The notes under the pieces were generated by a model that saw only the letters and a list, made by a program, of their open reading frames with translations, had not been told where the DNA came from and ran no database searches. A stretch of DNA of 64,000 nucleotides from Mycolicibacterium chitae. Its GTDB lineage: Bacteria; Actinomycetota; Actinomycetes; Mycobacteriales; Mycobacteriaceae. A program made the position numbers and the translations under genes. Shown here piece by piece: positions 12,558 through 25,083 of this stretch (positions within the stretch are counted from its first letter, which is position 1; every line of letters starts with the position of its first letter). Where the stretch lies: assembly GCF_900637205.1 (NCBI RefSeq), contig NZ_LR134355.1:496001-560000 (forward strand). The letters are read 5' to 3'.

Positions 12558-15500
12558 TCAGCTAGCTTCCGCAGGCGCCAGCTTTTCGCACAGCAGCCCG
12601 GCTAGATCGTGGACGGTGGTCATTCCGTTGGCCGAAAGCCGCACGCCGGTCTCGGCTTCGATCCGAGTACGCAGTTCCAGCGCGCTCAACGAATCGATCC
12701 CGTACTCAGACAGCGGCCGGTTGGGATCAACGCTGCGTCGAAGTATCAAACCGACCTGTTCGGCGATCACATGTTGCAGCCGTACCGGCCACTCCTCGGT
12801 GGGAAGTTCGCTGAGCTCAGCCCGCAACTTGCTGGTTCCGTTCGAATGTTGGCCGGTCGAGCGGAACGCCTCGGCGAACGGACTGCGCTCGGCGAACGCG
12901 GACAACCAGGGAGCGTCCGTGATGGGCGCGTATCCGGCATAGGTGCGGTCGTGCCGCAGCAGCGTCTCGAAGGCGTAGGCCCCGTCGTCGGGAACGATGC
13001 CCGTGCCGGTACTTTCGGCCAGTTCGGTACCTCGACCGATTTGGTTCCAGGCTCCCCATGCGATCGTGGTGGCGGGTAGGCCGTGGGACCGTCGCCACGA
13101 GCTGAAGGCGTCCAGCCAGCTGTTGGCAGCGGCATACGCGCCCTGCCCAGGAGAGCCCACCAGCGCGGCCGCCGACGAGAACGCACAGAACCAGTCCAAC
13201 GGCTGATCGACGGTGGCGCTGTGCAGATTCCATGCCCCGTACACCTTTGGTGCCCAATCGCGCTCGATCAGGCCGTCGGTGATGTTGGTCAGTGCGGCAT
13301 CCTCGATCACTCCCGCTGCATGCAACACGCCGCGAACCGGGAGACCACCGGCAGTCGCGACCGCCACCAGTCGGTGCGCGGTGGCGGCGTCGGCGATATC
13401 CCCACATTCCACGACGACGTCGGCGCCGGTCGCACGGATACGCTCGATTGTTGCCAATGTCTGCGAGTTGGGCAGCGAGCGCGAGGACAACACGATACGT
13501 CCACAACCGCCGGCTGCCATCTTTTCTGCCACGAAGAGTCCCAGGCCTCCGAGACCACCCGTGACGATGTAGGCGCCGTCGTCACGAAACACCTGGACTC
13601 CCGCAGGCGGGACGACCAGGCGGCTGGAGCCGGTATGTGGGATGTCGAGCACGAGCTTGCCGGTGTGCTGTGCACCTCCCATCATTCGAATCGCGTTGGC
13701 CGCGTCGGCAAGTGGGTGGGTGGTGAACTCGGGCATCGGCAGAGTTCCGTCTGCAGCCAACCGGTAGACCGTGGACAGCAACCTTTGAAGCCGATGCGGA
13801 TGGCTGTAGGACATCAGGGCGAGGTCGACAGCGTAGAACGACAGGTTGCGGCGGAACGGGAACAGTCCCAGCTTGGTGTCGCCGTAGATATCGCGCTTCC
13901 CGATTTCGACGAACCGCCCCCCGAACGCGAGCAGTTCGAGGCCGGCGCGCTGGGCTGCGCCGGTCACCGAATTGAGCACTATGTCCAGGCCGTACCCCTC
14001 GGTGTCACGACGAATCTGGCTGGCGAAGTCCAGGCTGCGCGAGTCGTAGACATGCTCGATCCCCATGTCTCGCAGGAGTTGCCGGCGCTGTTCGCTGCCG
14101 GCGGTGGCGTAGATCTCGGCGCCGGCATTCCGGGCGATACCCACCGCGGCCTGGCCGACACCTCCTGTCGCCGAGTGGATCAGAACCTTGTCACCCGCGC
14201 TGATGCCGGCCATCTCTGTCAGGCCGTAATGGGCTGTGGCAGTGGCGATGGTCAACGCAGCGGCCTGCGCATCGCTGAGACCGGAGGGGATGGTGACGGC
14301 CAGCCCTGCATCGCAGGTGAGGAACGTTCCCCAAGTGCCGTCGGCCGACAGGCCTGCCACCCGATCGCCCACCTTGTGGTCTGTCACATCCGGTCCGACG
14401 GCGGTGACCACACCGGCGAAATCGATGCCCAGTTGGGGTAGACGGCCGTCGAAGGCAGGGTAGCGGCCAAATGCAACCAGAACATCGGCGAAGTTCACGC
14501 TCGAAGCGTTGACGGCAACCTCGATCTGTCCTTGGCTAGGCGGCCGACGGTCGCAGTAGACGAGTTCCATGGACCCGAGGTCCCCGGGAGTACGGATCTG
14601 CAAGCGCATCCGATCGCGCTGATGGTCGGCAATTCTGGTACGGCGATCTTCGGGGAGTAGCGGTGCGGGACACAGCCGTGCGGTGTACCAACGGCTATTG
14701 CGCCAGGCGGTCTCGTCCTCGTTGGAACCGCTGAGCAGCTGCCGGACGACAGCGTCGGCGTCGGTAGCCTCATCCAGATCGATCTGGGTAGCGGTCAGAT
14801 GCGGGTGTTCGGTGCCGATCACCCGGATCAAGCCCCGTAACTCGGCCTGTTCCAGGTTCACCGCGTCTCCGGCCACCACGGTCTCGGCGTTGCGGGTGAC
14901 GACATACAAGCGAGGCGGCTCTCCCTGGACCTCGGGCAACTCGCGGGTGACATGGACCAGATGCCGCACGTATTCGCACCCCAGCTGCGGGGTCTGGTCC
15001 TCGGGATGGCCGTTCTTGATCCCTGCCAGGATCACCACGCCGGTGAGCCCCCCGGCGCGGAGACGGTGTCTCAGCTGCTCGGCGTTGTGGGTGTGGTCGG
15101 CGTCCAAAGGCCAATGAATGAGCTCGCATTCGGCGCCGTGTTCTTCAAGGGTCTTGGCCAGCTTCGCCGACATCGGTTCCGCGGTGGCGCTGATGGCCAG
15201 CCAGCTTCCGGGCTCGTCATACTCCACCTCCGGTAACTCGCGGTGCTGCCATTGGACTGTGAGCAGCCTTTCGCCCAGCACCCGGTCGCGTCGCGCCTGT
15301 TCGGATCCTGCGCCCAGCCGCAGTCCGTGCACTGCGAGCAGCACCGTTCCGTGTTCATCGAGCACGTCGATATCGGCCTCGATCCCGGTGGCATCGAGGC
15401 GGGTGATCCGGGTGTGGCAGTAGTGCGCGTTGCGTGCCGTTCCGTATGCGCAAACTCGTCCCACACCCAATGGCAAACCCAGTGTGTCACCTGCCGCCTG

Positions 15501-18500
15501 GACGGAGGGATGGGCCTCGACGGATTGGAAGCAGGCGTCCAACAATGCTGGATGGACACCGTAAGCGTCCTGTTGGGAACGGATGGAACGCGGCAGCGCG
15601 ACTTCGGCGAGCACCGATGACCCATCGCCGGTGTAGACCGCGCTCAATCCTGTGAACGCCGGTCCGTACTGAAGGCCGCGTCGGCCTACTCGCTCACGGA
15701 CCGCATTGCCGTCTTCCCGATCGGGATGTGCTGCGCGCAACGCGGCCATGTCATATTCCGGCGGAAGGTCGTCGGTCATGTGCAGTGTGGCTTTTGCATG
15801 TCGACGGGGCGCGCCCTCCGATTGGGTGTCGACGGTGAACTGAATGACTCCCGGCTCCGGCAACGTCGCGCTGCAACCAACCGTGGTGTGCGCGTCCAGC
15901 AACAGTGCTTCCTCGAAGCACATGTCTCGCACCTCCGCACGCTGACCGGTTACTGCGGTGCCGGCCGCGAGCGCCATCTCGCAGAAGGCGGCCCCAGGAA
16001 GTACCGCTACATCGCGGATTTGGTGGTCGACGAGCCAGGGCTGGCTAGCGAGGCCGATGTCGGCCTGCCAAACGTGGCGTTCTGGCTCTTCCTGTAGGTG
16101 CACATGCTGACCGAGCAACGGGTGGACCGCGACGCTGGAACCGCCATGCGTAGGCGCTTCCTGACGGTCGCTACTCAACCAGAGGCGACGGTGTGTCCAC
16201 GTGGGTAACGGTGCGTCGACGAGCTGACCGTCCGGGTAGAGCACCGAGAAATCGACATGCGCACCGGCACTGTGCAGATCCGCGACGAAGCCGTGGAGTC
16301 CATATGGCAGTGATTGGTCGCGGCGCATCGGGGCCAGAGCCGCAACAGGAACGTCGCGGCTTTGAGCGGTTTGCTTGATCGCATAGGTGAGAAGCGGATG
16401 GGGGGCGAGTTCGGCGAAGACGCGATGCCCGTCCTCCAACGCGGCCTGAACTGCCGTTGCGAATCGCACCATGCGTCGCATGTTCGTAACCCAGTACGAG
16501 GCATCGCACACCGGTTCCTCGCGCGGATCGAACAGAGTCGCCGAATAGAACGGCACCTCGGGGGTCATGGGCGTGAGGCCGGAGAGGGCTGTCGCCAGCT
16601 CGTCGACGACCGGCTCGACCTGCGGGGAATGAAACGCGACGTCCACGGGGATCAACCGGGCAATGATCCCGCGTTGCTCCCAGCCCGCAACCATCTCTCG
16701 AACCGTTTGTGCACCACCGGCGATCACGGTGGACCGGGGTGCTGCCACGACTGCCACCACTACGTCGTCGATGCCGCGGGCCGTCAGCTCCGAGAGAACC
16801 TCTTTCGCCGGCAGTTCCACTGTCGCCGTGGCACCCTGGCCCGCGATGCCGGACATCAGCCGCGATCGTCGGCAGACCAACGCCACGCCGTCCTCGAGCG
16901 AGAGCGCCCCGGCTACGACAGCGGCGGCGGCCTCGCCGAGTGAGTGACCGATGACCGCGCCGGGGCGGACGCCGCAAGTTCTGAGGGACGCGGCGAGGGC
17001 GACCTGCATTGTGAACAGTGCCGGTTGGATGAGGTCTTGGCCGGTCACGACGTGCGGTGCGGACAGTGCTTCGGTCACCGAGAACCCGGACTCGCTGACA
17101 ATCAGCGGTTCGATCTGCGCGACGGTGTCGGCGAATACCGCTTCGGTGGAGAGCAATTCGCTGCCCATCGACGCCCATTGCGATCCCTGTCCAGAGAACA
17201 CCCACACGGGGTCTCGGTCGTCATAACCGACGGCGGGCTGGTAGGGCGTGTCTTCGGTAGCCACCCGCAGCAGCGCTGCAGTCAGCTCGTCCCGATTCCT
17301 AGCGAGCACGGCGGTTCGTACTGGTCGGTGCGCGCGCCGACGTGCCAGCGTGTAGCCGAGATCAGACAATTCCACTTCATCGTGATTGTCTGCCCAGTCG
17401 GCCAATCGGCCTGCGGTACTGCGCAGTCCGTCGGCTGATGTCGAGGACAGCGGGAACACCAGGGCTGCGGCAGTCGGCGGGGTGCCGTTACGGCGGGTAC
17501 CCCTGTTCGCCTCGTCTGGCGCTTGCTCCACGATCGCATGCACGTTCGTCCCTGACACGCCATACGACGACACCGCCGCGCGTCGTGGCCCGTGGTGAGA
17601 CTGCGGCCACGGCGTGTTATCGAGCGGTACGAACAGATTCGTCTCGATCTGTGCCATCGCATCGGGCAACCGGTTGAAGTGCAGATTTCGTGGAATAACG
17701 CCGTGTTGAAGTGCGAGCACCGCCTTCATCAGGCCCAGCGCCCCCGCGGCCGATTGGGTATGGCCGAAGTTGGTCTTCGAGGCAGCCAACCCGCAAGGGC
17801 GATTGATCCCGTATACCGCAGCAAGACTGGAATATTCGATCGGATCTCCGGTGGCGGTACCGGTGCCATGGGTCTCCACCATGCCGATGCTGCCGGCGTC
17901 CACCCCGGCCACCGCGAGTGCTCCTCGGTAGGCGGAGGTTTGCGCGTCGACCGAGGGCGTGGCGATGTTGACGGTGTGGCCGTCTTGGTTGGTCGCCGTG
18001 CCACGTATGATCGCCAAAATCCGATCTCCGTCGTGCAATGCGTCCGGCAAGCGCTTGAGCAGCACCACGACGCACCCTTCACCGGGTACGAAACCGTCTG
18101 CCGCTACGTCAAATGTGCGGCAGCGTCCCGTGGCCGACAACATCCCCTCGGCGGAACCCGCGGCCCATTTGCGAGGATCCAAGGCAAGTGCGACTCCGCC
18201 GGCGAGGGCCAGGTCGCTCTCGCTCTCGTGCAGGCTTCGACAAGCCAGATGGATCGCGCTCAAGCCCGAAGAGCAGGCGGTATCCACGGTAAGCGCGGGG
18301 CCATGCACGCCGAGTGCGTACGCGATTCGACCCGAAGCCATGCTGAAGTTGTTGCCGGAGAAGCCATACGGACCTTCGATCGCATGTGCGTCGGCGGCCA
18401 ACAACTGGTAATCGGCGTGCGTCAAACCCATGAAAACGCCGGTCAGCGATTCCGATACGGCGTGCGGTGGGATGCCGGCGTGTTCCATTGCCTCCCAGGA

Positions 18501-18842
18501 GGTTTCCAGAAGCAACCGATGCTGCGGGTCACTCGCTGTGGCTTCCCGTTCGTTGATCCCGAAGAAATCTGGATCGAATCCGGCCACATCATCGAGGAAG
18601 GCTCCCCATTTGGAGACCGACCTGCCGGGAACCCCGGGTTCCGGGTCGTAGAACTCCTCCGGGTCCCAGCGATCGCGCGGAACCTCCGTGACCAGGTCCT
18701 TCCCCGCCAGCAGGGCTTCCCACATTCGCTCGGGAGTGTCGATACCGCCGGGCAATCGACAGGCCATGCCGATGACAGCGACCGGGGTCACCGGTGTGGC
18801 GCGTGCCTTTCGCAAGACATGCGAAGTGCCGGACAGAGTCAT
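12558..18842 (-). CDS. Modular type I polyketide synthase, fully reducing (KS-AT-DH-ER-KR-ACP)
   Basis: This 2094-residue single-module PKS has the domain order KS (about 18-440; Cys190 in DTACSSG, His325, His361), AT (about 545-845; Ser634 in GHSLGE), DH (about 905-1180; His940, Asp1102), ER (about 1430-1745; nucleotide motif near [10 protein letters not shown]), KR (about 1770-1950; TGGLGGLG, Tyr in [10 protein letters not shown]) and ACP (Ser2051 in GIDSLS). The AT motif AFHS (736-739) with GHSLGE favours malonyl-CoA rather than methylmalonyl-CoA, so an unbranched chain is expected. The DH motif reads [10 protein letters not shown], with Asp at the usual Gly position. ATG is preceded by a good GAGGAGGG site. 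It probably elongates the acyl chain activated by the divergent FAAL, as the PKS of GPL loci is thought to do. The exact product is unknown. Confidence 0.93.
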   Translation of the reverse strand: MTLSGTSHVLRKARATPVTPVAVIGMACRLPGGIDTPERMWEALLAGKDLVTEVPRDRWDPEEFYDPEPGVPGRSVSKWGAFLDDVAGFDPDFFGINEREATASDPQHRLLLETSWEAMEHAGIPPHAVSESLTGVFMGLTHADYQLLAADAHAIEGPYGFSGNNFSMASGRIAYALGVHGPALTVDTACSSGLSAIHLACRSLHESESDLALAGGVALALDPRKWAAGSAEGMLSATGRCRTFDVAADGFVPGEGCVVVLLKRLPDALHDGDRILAIIRGTATNQDGHTVNIATPSVDAQTSAYRGALAVAGVDAGSIGMVETHGTGTATGDPIEYSSLAAVYGINRPCGLAASKTNFGHTQSAAGALGLMKAVLALQHGVIPRNLHFNRLPDAMAQIETNLFVPLDNTPWPQSHHGPRRAAVSSYGVSGTNVHAIVEQAPDEANRGTRRNGTPPTAAALVFPLSSTSADGLRSTAGRLADWADNHDEVELSDLGYTLARRRAHRPVRTAVLARNRDELTAALLRVATEDTPYQPAVGYDDRDPVWVFSGQGSQWASMGSELLSTEAVFADTVAQIEPLIVSESGFSVTEALSAPHVVTGQDLIQPALFTMQVALAASLRTCGVRPGAVIGHSLGEAAAAVVAGALSLEDGVALVCRRSRLMSGIAGQGATATVELPAKEVLSELTARGIDDVVVAVVAAPRSTVIAGGAQTVREMVAGWEQRGIIARLIPVDVAFHSPQVEPVVDELATALSGLTPMTPEVPFYSATLFDPREEPVCDASYWVTNMRRMVRFATAVQAALEDGHRVFAELAPHPLLTYAIKQTAQSRDVPVAALAPMRRDQSLPYGLHGFVADLHSAGAHVDFSVLYPDGQLVDAPLPTWTHRRLWLSSDRQEAPTHGGSSVAVHPLLGQHVHLQEEPERHVWQADIGLASQPWLVDHQIRDVAVLPGAAFCEMALAAGTAVTGQRAEVRDMCFEEALLLDAHTTVGCSATLPEPGVIQFTVDTQSEGAPRRHAKATLHMTDDLPPEYDMAALRAAHPDREDGNAVRERVGRRGLQYGPAFTGLSAVYTGDGSSVLAEVALPRSIRSQQDAYGVHPALLDACFQSVEAHPSVQAAGDTLGLPLGVGRVCAYGTARNAHYCHTRITRLDATGIEADIDVLDEHGTVLLAVHGLRLGAGSEQARRDRVLGERLLTVQWQHRELPEVEYDEPGSWLAISATAEPMSAKLAKTLEEHGAECELIHWPLDADHTHNAEQLRHRLRAGGLTGVVILAGIKNGHPEDQTPQLGCEYVRHLVHVTRELPEVQGEPPRLYVVTRNAETVVAGDAVNLEQAELRGLIRVIGTEHPHLTATQIDLDEATDADAVVRQLLSGSNEDETAWRNSRWYTARLCPAPLLPEDRRTRIADHQRDRMRLQIRTPGDLGSMELVYCDRRPPSQGQIEVAVNASSVNFADVLVAFGRYPAFDGRLPQLGIDFAGVVTAVGPDVTDHKVGDRVAGLSADGTWGTFLTCDAGLAVTIPSGLSDAQAAALTIATATAHYGLTEMAGISAGDKVLIHSATGGVGQAAVGIARNAGAEIYATAGSEQRRQLLRDMGIEHVYDSRSLDFASQIRRDTEGYGLDIVLNSVTGAAQRAGLELLAFGGRFVEIGKRDIYGDTKLGLFPFRRNLSFYAVDLALMSYSHPHRLQRLLSTVYRLAADGTLPMPEFTTHPLADAANAIRMMGGAQHTGKLVLDIPHTGSSRLVVPPAGVQVFRDDGAYIVTGGLGGLGLFVAEKMAAGGCGRIVLSSRSLPNSQTLATIERIRATGADVVVECGDIADAATAHRLVAVATAGGLPVRGVLHAAGVIEDAALTNITDGLIERDWAPKVYGAWNLHSATVDQPLDWFCAFSSAAALVGSPGQGAYAAANSWLDAFSSWRRSHGLPATTIAWGAWNQIGRGTELAESTGTGIVPDDGAYAFETLLRHDRTYAGYAPITDAPWLSAFAERSPFAEAFRSTGQHSNGTSKLRAELSELPTEEWPVRLQHVIAEQVGLILRRSVDPNRPLSEYGIDSLSALELRTRIEAETGVRLSANGMTTVHDLAGLLCEKLAPAEAS

Positions 18843-18855
18843 GAGCCCTCCTCAC

Positions 18856-18893
18856 AGCGCACCACGAGGCGGCTTGGCCGTGCGTGGTGCGCT
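18856..18893. promoter_or_regulatory. 11-bp stem-loop in the pks leader
   Basis: AGCGCACCACG (18856-18866) is perfectly repeated in inverted orientation as CGTGGTGCGCT (18883-18893) with a 16-base loop. It lies just upstream of the PKS ribosome binding site (about 18845-18851), in the divergent promoter region between pks and the FAAL gene. It could be an operator for a dimeric regulator or an mRNA hairpin controlling pks translation. The sequence alone does not decide. Confidence 0.55.
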
Positions 18894-19079
18894 TCCCCCT
18901 GGTGTGAGCCGAATAGCTACGCTGAAGTCATTTACGTGCTTCCCCCGACTTCAGCGCAGATTGCGGGCAGTCACAGACTTCTACCGTAGGTTCACGCTGG
19001 CCTCGTTGTCTTGAAAACCGGGCAATCAGTTGCTCCACTTTCCGCCCCTACGAACGCAGCGCGCGCGATACTGGTGCTC

Positions 19080-20810
19080 GTGGGGGAGACAACTATTCTG
19101 ACTTTGCTGTGCGAACGCGCCGGGCTGCAGGGGGACGATCCAGCGGTCACGTTCGTCGACTACGACCATGACTGGGCCGGAGTCGCGGAGACTCTGACGT
19201 ATGCGCAGCTGTATCGGCGTGTGCTGAACCTTGCTCGACACCTTCAGGATCTCGGATCTGCGGGGGACCGCGCCGTGATCTTGGCGCCGCAAGGGCTGGA
19301 TTACATCGTGGGCTTCTTCGGCGCCCTTCAAGCAGGCCGAATAGCCGTCCCGTTGTCAGCCCCGCTGGGTGGTGTCAGTGATGAGAGGGTCAGTTCGGTC
19401 TTGAGCGACGCGTTGCCGTCCGTGATCTTGACAACGACCGCGGTGGCGGACACGGTCGCCGAGTACGTCCCCCCGGGGTCCGGTGCCTCGATCGTGGTGT
19501 TGGACTCAGTCGATCTCGATGGCCCGGCGGGGCGTGTGGTCACCGCTGGAACACCCACCGACACTGCCTATTTGCAGTACACCTCCGGATCGACCCGCCG
19601 GCCTGCCGGTGTGATGATGTCGCATCGAAACCTGATGGCCAACTTCGAGCAGTTGATGGCGGGCTACTTCGCCCATTACGGGAACGTCATCCCTCCCGGA
19701 GGCACCATCGTGTCCTGGCTGCCGTTCTATCACGACATGGGGCTCTACCTCGGAGTCTGTGGGCCGGTGCTGGCCGGTGTCCCGGCGGTGCTCATGAGCC
19801 CGCTGGCGTTCCTACAGCGCCCGGCCCGGTGGATGCAGCTGTTGGCGTGTCACGGCCGCACCTACACCGCTGCGCCGAACTTCGCGTTCGAACTGGCTGT
19901 GCGAAAGACCTCGGACGACGACATGGCCGGGTTGGATCTTGCGGACGTGCTTGTCATCATCACCGGCGCCGAGCGGGTCCATCCGGCGACGCTGCGACGT
20001 TTCACTCAGCGATTTGCCTCGTTCAACTTGCGCGAAGAGGTGCTTCGCCCGTCGTATGGGCTCGCGGAGGCCACGGTGTACGTGGCGACCGCACCCGCCG
20101 AGCAACCACCGGACATCGTGCGATTCGATTCCGAGCCATTGACAACGGGGCGGGCCCAGCGGTCTGAGAACGGGTCCGGTACGCCGCTGGTCAGCTATGG
20201 GATTCCGAGCGCGCCGGTGATTCGCATTGTGGATCCGGAAACGCGGGCGGAATGTCCGGCAGGAACTGTCGGCGAGATCTGGGTGCACGGTGACAACGTT
20301 GCGGCCGGTTATTGGCAGAAGCCGACGGAGACGGCAACGACGTTCGGCGCGACTCTGGCCGCGTACAACAACGGGACACCCGAGGGCCCCTGGTTGCGGA
20401 CCGGGGATCTGGGATTCATCTCCGATGACGGGTTGTTCATCGTCGGACGCATCAAGGACTTGTTGATTGTGTACGGGCGCAACCACTCCCCGGACGACAT
20501 CGAGGCGACAATCCAGGAAATTACCTTTGGCCGGTGCGCGGCCATCGCGGTTCCGGACGGCACGGCAGAGAAGCTGGTTGTGATCGCCGAAGTCAAGAAG
20601 CGGGGGGATTCACACCAGGAAGCCATGGACAAGCTTTTGATGGTCAAGCGCGACGTGAATTCTGCTGTATTCAGTTCGCACAGCGTCGGCGTCGCGGATC
20701 TGGTCCTCGTGCCACCGGGGTCGATCCCCGTCACCACCAGCGGAAAGGTTCGACGCGCAGAGTGCGTGGAGCAGTACCGGCGTGCCCAGTTCGCCCGCCT
20801 GGACGCATGA
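19080..20810 (+). CDS. Fatty acyl-AMP ligase (FadD23-like FAAL)
   Basis: This is an adenylate-forming enzyme of the mycobacterial FAAL group. It should activate a fatty acid as acyl-adenylate and transfer it to an ACP or peptidyl carrier without CoA. Visible signatures are the P-loop motif [14 protein letters not shown], the FAAL-specific insertion region around [37 protein letters not shown] and the C-terminal [11 protein letters not shown] lysine motif. It closely resembles M. tuberculosis FadD23 along its length. The start is uncertain. The frame is open from a TTG at 19011, but family alignment favours the GTG at 19080 ([10 protein letters not shown] matching the usual N-terminus). Neither has a clear ribosome binding site. 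It overlaps the next gene by ATGA and diverges from pks, which makes the PKS or NRPS its likely partner. Confidence 0.9.
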   Translation: MGETTILTLLCERAGLQGDDPAVTFVDYDHDWAGVAETLTYAQLYRRVLNLARHLQDLGSAGDRAVILAPQGLDYIVGFFGALQAGRIAVPLSAPLGGVSDERVSSVLSDALPSVILTTTAVADTVAEYVPPGSGASIVVLDSVDLDGPAGRVVTAGTPTDTAYLQYTSGSTRRPAGVMMSHRNLMANFEQLMAGYFAHYGNVIPPGGTIVSWLPFYHDMGLYLGVCGPVLAGVPAVLMSPLAFLQRPARWMQLLACHGRTYTAAPNFAFELAVRKTSDDDMAGLDLADVLVIITGAERVHPATLRRFTQRFASFNLREEVLRPSYGLAEATVYVATAPAEQPPDIVRFDSEPLTTGRAQRSENGSGTPLVSYGIPSAPVIRIVDPETRAECPAGTVGEIWVHGDNVAAGYWQKPTETATTFGATLAAYNNGTPEGPWLRTGDLGFISDDGLFIVGRIKDLLIVYGRNHSPDDIEATIQEITFGRCAAIAVPDGTAEKLVVIAEVKKRGDSHQEAMDKLLMVKRDVNSAVFSSHSVGVADLVLVPPGSIPVTTSGKVRRAECVEQYRRAQFARLDA

Positions 20811-21598
20811 ACCTTGAATACGAAGACAGCGGTGATGGTGAACCGGTGCTGTTCATCGCCGGTCAGGGTGGGTTGGGCCGGACCTGGGAGGTCCACCAGG
20901 GGCCCGCTTTTCGCTCTGCCGGCTACCGCGTCATCACCTTCGACAACAGGGGCGTCGGAGCTACGGCTGGGATCTGCGGTTTCACGACGGCGACGATGGT
21001 GGCCGATACCGCCGCGCTGATCGAACAGCTCGACGTCGCCCCCGTTCGGATCGTGGCCGTCTCGATGGGCTCCTACATCGCTCAGGAACTGATGCTTGTT
21101 CGGCCTGATCTCGTTAGCCAGGCCGCGGTAATGGCCACCAGGGGGCGCGACGACAGGGCGCGTCGCTTCTTCCAGAAGGCCGAGTGCGAGTTGCTCGATG
21201 CGGGGATCGAGCTTCCGAACGCCTACGCAGCGAAACTGCGCTTGTTGGACAGTTTTTCGCCCAAGACGTTGAACAATGACCGGGCCGTCCAAGACTGGAT
21301 CGACACCTTCACCATGTGGCCCGCGACGGCCGGCCCCGGGGTTCGCGCGCAGTACGCCGTCGTTCCGGAGACCAACCGCCTGCACGCCTACCGGACGATC
21401 ACCACACCGGTCTTGGTGATCGGGTTCGCGGATGACCTCGTGCTGCCCCCGCACCTCGGTGCCGAGGTGGCCGACGCGCTGCCGAACGGCCAATACCTAG
21501 AGATTGCCGACACCGGCCATCTGGGCTTCCTCGAGCGGCCACGGGCGGTCAACGCGGCCATCCTGGAGTTCTTTGCTCATGGATGTAGGGAACACTGA
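20807..21598 (+). CDS. Alpha/beta-hydrolase fold protein, possible type II thioesterase
   Basis: This 263-residue alpha/beta hydrolase has a nucleophile elbow AVSMGS (Ser86), a probable acid in [10 protein letters not shown] and a C-terminal His238 in DTGHLGF. It overlaps the FAAL stop codon by ATGA, so the two are translationally coupled. Hydrolases of this size in NRPS/PKS operons often edit mis-primed carriers or hydrolyse acyl-thioester intermediates, but it could also act on a small ester substrate. There is no signal peptide, so it should be cytoplasmic. The specific role here is an inference from position. Confidence 0.75.
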   Translation: MNLEYEDSGDGEPVLFIAGQGGLGRTWEVHQGPAFRSAGYRVITFDNRGVGATAGICGFTTATMVADTAALIEQLDVAPVRIVAVSMGSYIAQELMLVRPDLVSQAAVMATRGRDDRARRFFQKAECELLDAGIELPNAYAAKLRLLDSFSPKTLNNDRAVQDWIDTFTMWPATAGPGVRAQYAVVPETNRLHAYRTITTPVLVIGFADDLVLPPHLGAEVADALPNGQYLEIADTGHLGFLERPRAVNAAILEFFAHGCREH

Positions 21599-21741
21599 CG
21601 CGACTCTGTGTCGATCGACCGCGACCGACGCCGCCCGTGGTGAAAACGTAATCCCGTTTCGGGGGAGTGGACACCACCGATGCATTACGCTCCCAATCGG
21701 CGATAGGGAGGTCGCCTGCGAGGGGGTTCGCAATCTTGGGG

Positions 21742-22164
21742 GTGTTGAAGCGGCTCTGGATTCCGCTGCTGATCCTGGCGGTTGTTGGCGCCGGGGGCTA
21801 CACGGTGTCACGACTTCACGGCATTTTCGGCGCGGAGAAGAACGACACCTACGCCGGCACCGAAACCGAAGAACGGCCAGCGTATGACCCTAAACGTATC
21901 GTTTACGAGGTCTTCGGTCCGCCGGGAGCCGTCGCCAACATCAGCTACTTCGACGTCGAAGCCGAGCCACAGTTCATTCGAGGCGCGGACTTGCCGTGGT
22001 CGTTGTCGTTCGCCCTCACCGAGGCCTCTGCGATGGCCAACATCATCGCCCAGGGTGACGCGGCGAGCATCGGTTGTCGGATCACGGTGGATGACGAGGT
22101 CAAGGAGGAGCGAGTCGCGCAGGGGGTAAGTGCGTTTACCTATTGCTTGCTGAGGGCTGCATGA
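21742..22164 (+). CDS. MmpS-family membrane protein
   Basis: The protein has one N-terminal transmembrane segment ([18 protein letters not shown]) followed by an extracytoplasmic beta-rich domain with the family signatures [34 protein letters not shown] and a terminal YCLLRAA. It is very close to MmpS4/MmpS5-type proteins, the accessory partners of MmpL exporters. The GTG at 21742 (VLKRLWIP) matches the usual family start, and a TTG six bases upstream is an alternative with a better-spaced purine run. The longest frame from 21667 adds a non-homologous extension. It overlaps the first mmpL gene by ATGA. It should assist export of the locus's lipopeptide. Confidence 0.88.
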   Translation: MLKRLWIPLLILAVVGAGGYTVSRLHGIFGAEKNDTYAGTETEERPAYDPKRIVYEVFGPPGAVANISYFDVEAEPQFIRGADLPWSLSFALTEASAMANIIAQGDAASIGCRITVDDEVKEERVAQGVSAFTYCLLRAA

Positions 22165-25052
22165 GCAATCCTTCGCGGGCCACCGCACCGCCCCTGGCCG
22201 CACGGTGGATTCGTCGGTTGGCGGTACCGATCATCCTGGCTTGGCTTGTCATCGCCTATCTCCTGAGTGCGATGGTCCCGCCCCTGGAACAGGTCGAGAA
22301 GGAGCACTCCGTCTCGATGATTCCCACAGATGCCCCGTCTTTCCGGGCCATGCAACAGATGGGCGCCAACTTCGAAGAATCCAACTCCAACAGCGCGGCG
22401 ATGATCGTGTTGGAGGGACAGCAGCCCCTCGGCGATGAGGCACACCGCTACTACGACGAACTGATTCGCCAACTCCGGGCCGATACCGCCAATGTGAAGC
22501 ACGTTCAGGACTTCTGGGGCGACCCGTTGACCGCCGGCGCGGCACAAAGCGCGGATGGCAAGGCCGTGTATGTGCAAATGAGTCTCACCGGCGACATCGG
22601 ACAGGGGGTCGCGAACAATTCCCTGGAGGCCGTCCGAGGCATCGTCGAACAAACGCCGCCTCCCCCCGGCATCGATGTCTACGTCACCGGTCCCACCGCG
22701 CTGATCGCTGACTTGAGTGAGAGTGGCAACCGGACGCTGATCTTGATCACGGGCCTCAGCCTCGCGGTGATCTTCACGATGTTGCTGTTCTTCTACAGAT
22801 CGATCTTCACCGCCATTCTGTTGCTGATCATGGTGGGGCTCCAGTTGCAGGTGGCCCGCGGAGTGGTCGCATTCCTCGGCGATCAGGAGATTCTGGCGCT
22901 ATCGACGTATGCGGTGAACCTGCTGGTGACACTCGGGATCGCCGCCGGGACGGACTACGGCATCTTCTTCGTCGGGCGATACCAGGAGGCGCGCCTGGCG
23001 GGTGAGGACCGAGAAACGGCGTTCTATACCACCTATCGCAGTGTGGCCAAGGTGGTCCTGGCCTCCGGTCTGACGATTGCGGGGGCGGTTCTGTGCTTGA
23101 GCTTCACGCGGCTGCCCTACTTCCAAACCCTGGGTATTCCTTGTGCTTTGGGTATGACGGTCGCTGTCGCTGTGGCGTTGACACTGATCCCCGCCGTGCT
23201 CGCGGTCGGGGGAAGATTCGGGTTGTTCGAACCGAAGCGCAAAGTCGTGGTCCAACGATGGCGGCGTATCGGGACAGCGATCGTGCGATGGCCCGGACCG
23301 ATCCTCGTTGCGACCGCGGCGGTCTCACTCATCGGACTGCTCGCCTTACCGGCGTATGTACCCGGATACAACGACAGGGCGTATCTCCCCGATGACATAC
23401 CGGCCAACGAGGGGTACGCGGCCGCCGACCGGCATTTCCCGGAGTCGCTCATGGTGGCACCCGAGGTTCTGATGATCGAAGCGGACCACGACTTGCGTAA
23501 CCCCGTGGACTTCCTGATCTTGAACAAGTTGGCGCGCGGGGTGCTGGCGGTGCCGGGCATTTCGCGGGTCCAGGCGGCGACGCGACCCGAGGGAACCCCG
23601 CTGCAGCACACCACGATACCGTTCATGCTCAGCGCCTCGAGCGCCAGTCAGCTCCAGCTTCTGCCGTTTCAACAGGAGCGCATGGACGACTTGCTCGTAC
23701 AGGCCGACGACTTGGCCGAGACCATCGAGATCATGCAGCGCATGTACGCCACCATGCAGCAGGTGGTGTCAACAACCGACGACATGGTCGGCCATACGCA
23801 CGAACTCGAGGACATCACCAACGAGTTGCGCGACAACATCGCCGACTTCGATGATTTTTGGCGACCTCTACGAAACTACTTCCACTGGGAACCGCACTGT
23901 TACAACATTCCGATCTGCTGGTCGCTGAGCTCCTTCTTTCAAGCGCTCGATGGGGTAGACCAGATCAGCGCGAAAATGCATGACCTCGTGGTGAATCTGG
24001 ACCAACTCAACACACTGATGCCGCAGATGGCCGCCCAGTTCCCGGCCATGATCGCAACGATGCAGAGTACGCGCACGATGATGCTGACGATGCACAGCAC
24101 GATGTCCGGAGTACTTTCCCAGATGGCAGAGATGAGCGATAACGCCACCGCGATGGGGAAAGATTTCGATGCGGCCCAGAACGACGATTCGTTCTACCTC
24201 CCGCCAGAGGTCTTTGAGAACAGCGACTTCCAACGAGTCATGGACGTGTTCATCTCGCCCGACGGCAAGTCGGCTCGGATGTTCATCTCGCAGCGAGGAG
24301 ATCCAGCGACGCCAGAAGGTATCGATCGCGTTGTGCCGATCCGAACGGCCGCGGAGGAGGCGCTCAAGGCGACGCCCTTGGAGAACGCCAGCGTATACGT
24401 CACTGGCAGCGCCGCGATGGCCAAAGATCAGGTGGATGGGTCCAAGTACGACCTTCTGATCGCGGGTGTGGCCGCGTTGTGTCTGATCTTCAGCATCATG
24501 TTGATCATGATGCGGAGCTTCGTCGCCGCCTTGGTGATCGTCGGTACGGTGGCGCTTTCGTTGGGGGCAGCCTTCGGGCTATCGGTGTTGGTTTGGCAGC
24601 ACATCCTTGGCATCCAACTGAATTGGATTGTCCTCCCGATCGCTCTCATCATCCTCTTGGCGGTCGGTTCGGACTACAACCTACTGCTCGTCTCTCGGAT
24701 GAAGGAGGAAGTCGGCGCGGGGATCAACACCGGCATCATCCGGGCGATGGGCGGGACGGGTCGGGTAGTGACGTCAGCGGGCCTCGTTTTCGCCGCCACC
24801 ATGCTGGTGATGTTGGTCAGCGACGTTCGAACGATCGGTCAGGTGGGATCTACCATCGGAATCGGTTTGCTGTTCGACACCCTGGTGGTCCGTGCGTTCA
24901 TGACCCCATCGATTGCCGCGTTGCTTGGACGCTGGTTCTGGTGGCCACTACGAGTCCGCCCGCGGCCGGCAAGCGCATTACTGCGGTCAACCGGGCCCCG
25001 GCCACTCGTCCGAGCACTCCTGCTGAATCCCGAGGAATCCGCGCGGCGATGA
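22161..25052 (+). CDS. MmpL-family RND transporter (first of a tandem pair)
   Basis: A 963-residue MmpL4-type RND transporter. It has an N-terminal transmembrane helix, porter domain 1, a six-helix bundle containing the proton-relay motif GTDYGIFF (Asp265-Tyr266), a long helical insertion in the second periplasmic domain (about residues 500-680, rich in Met, Gln and coiled-coil heptads, with paired Cys around HCYNIPICW), and a second bundle with GSDYNLLL (Asp838-Tyr839). The ATG overlaps the MmpS stop. Family members export large lipids and lipopeptides including GPL. A second paralogue follows 31 bp downstream, the same arrangement as mmpL4a-mmpL4b in GPL loci. Substrate assignment to this cluster is by context. 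Confidence 0.92.
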   Translation: MSNPSRATAPPLAARWIRRLAVPIILAWLVIAYLLSAMVPPLEQVEKEHSVSMIPTDAPSFRAMQQMGANFEESNSNSAAMIVLEGQQPLGDEAHRYYDELIRQLRADTANVKHVQDFWGDPLTAGAAQSADGKAVYVQMSLTGDIGQGVANNSLEAVRGIVEQTPPPPGIDVYVTGPTALIADLSESGNRTLILITGLSLAVIFTMLLFFYRSIFTAILLLIMVGLQLQVARGVVAFLGDQEILALSTYAVNLLVTLGIAAGTDYGIFFVGRYQEARLAGEDRETAFYTTYRSVAKVVLASGLTIAGAVLCLSFTRLPYFQTLGIPCALGMTVAVAVALTLIPAVLAVGGRFGLFEPKRKVVVQRWRRIGTAIVRWPGPILVATAAVSLIGLLALPAYVPGYNDRAYLPDDIPANEGYAAADRHFPESLMVAPEVLMIEADHDLRNPVDFLILNKLARGVLAVPGISRVQAATRPEGTPLQHTTIPFMLSASSASQLQLLPFQQERMDDLLVQADDLAETIEIMQRMYATMQQVVSTTDDMVGHTHELEDITNELRDNIADFDDFWRPLRNYFHWEPHCYNIPICWSLSSFFQALDGVDQISAKMHDLVVNLDQLNTLMPQMAAQFPAMIATMQSTRTMMLTMHSTMSGVLSQMAEMSDNATAMGKDFDAAQNDDSFYLPPEVFENSDFQRVMDVFISPDGKSARMFISQRGDPATPEGIDRVVPIRTAAEEALKATPLENASVYVTGSAAMAKDQVDGSKYDLLIAGVAALCLIFSIMLIMMRSFVAALVIVGTVALSLGAAFGLSVLVWQHILGIQLNWIVLPIALIILLAVGSDYNLLLVSRMKEEVGAGINTGIIRAMGGTGRVVTSAGLVFAATMLVMLVSDVRTIGQVGSTIGIGLLFDTLVVRAFMTPSIAALLGRWFWWPLRVRPRPASALLRSTGPRPLVRALLLNPEESARR

Positions 25053-25083
25053 CCAAGGCGACTTCGGAGAGTTCGAGGACCGC

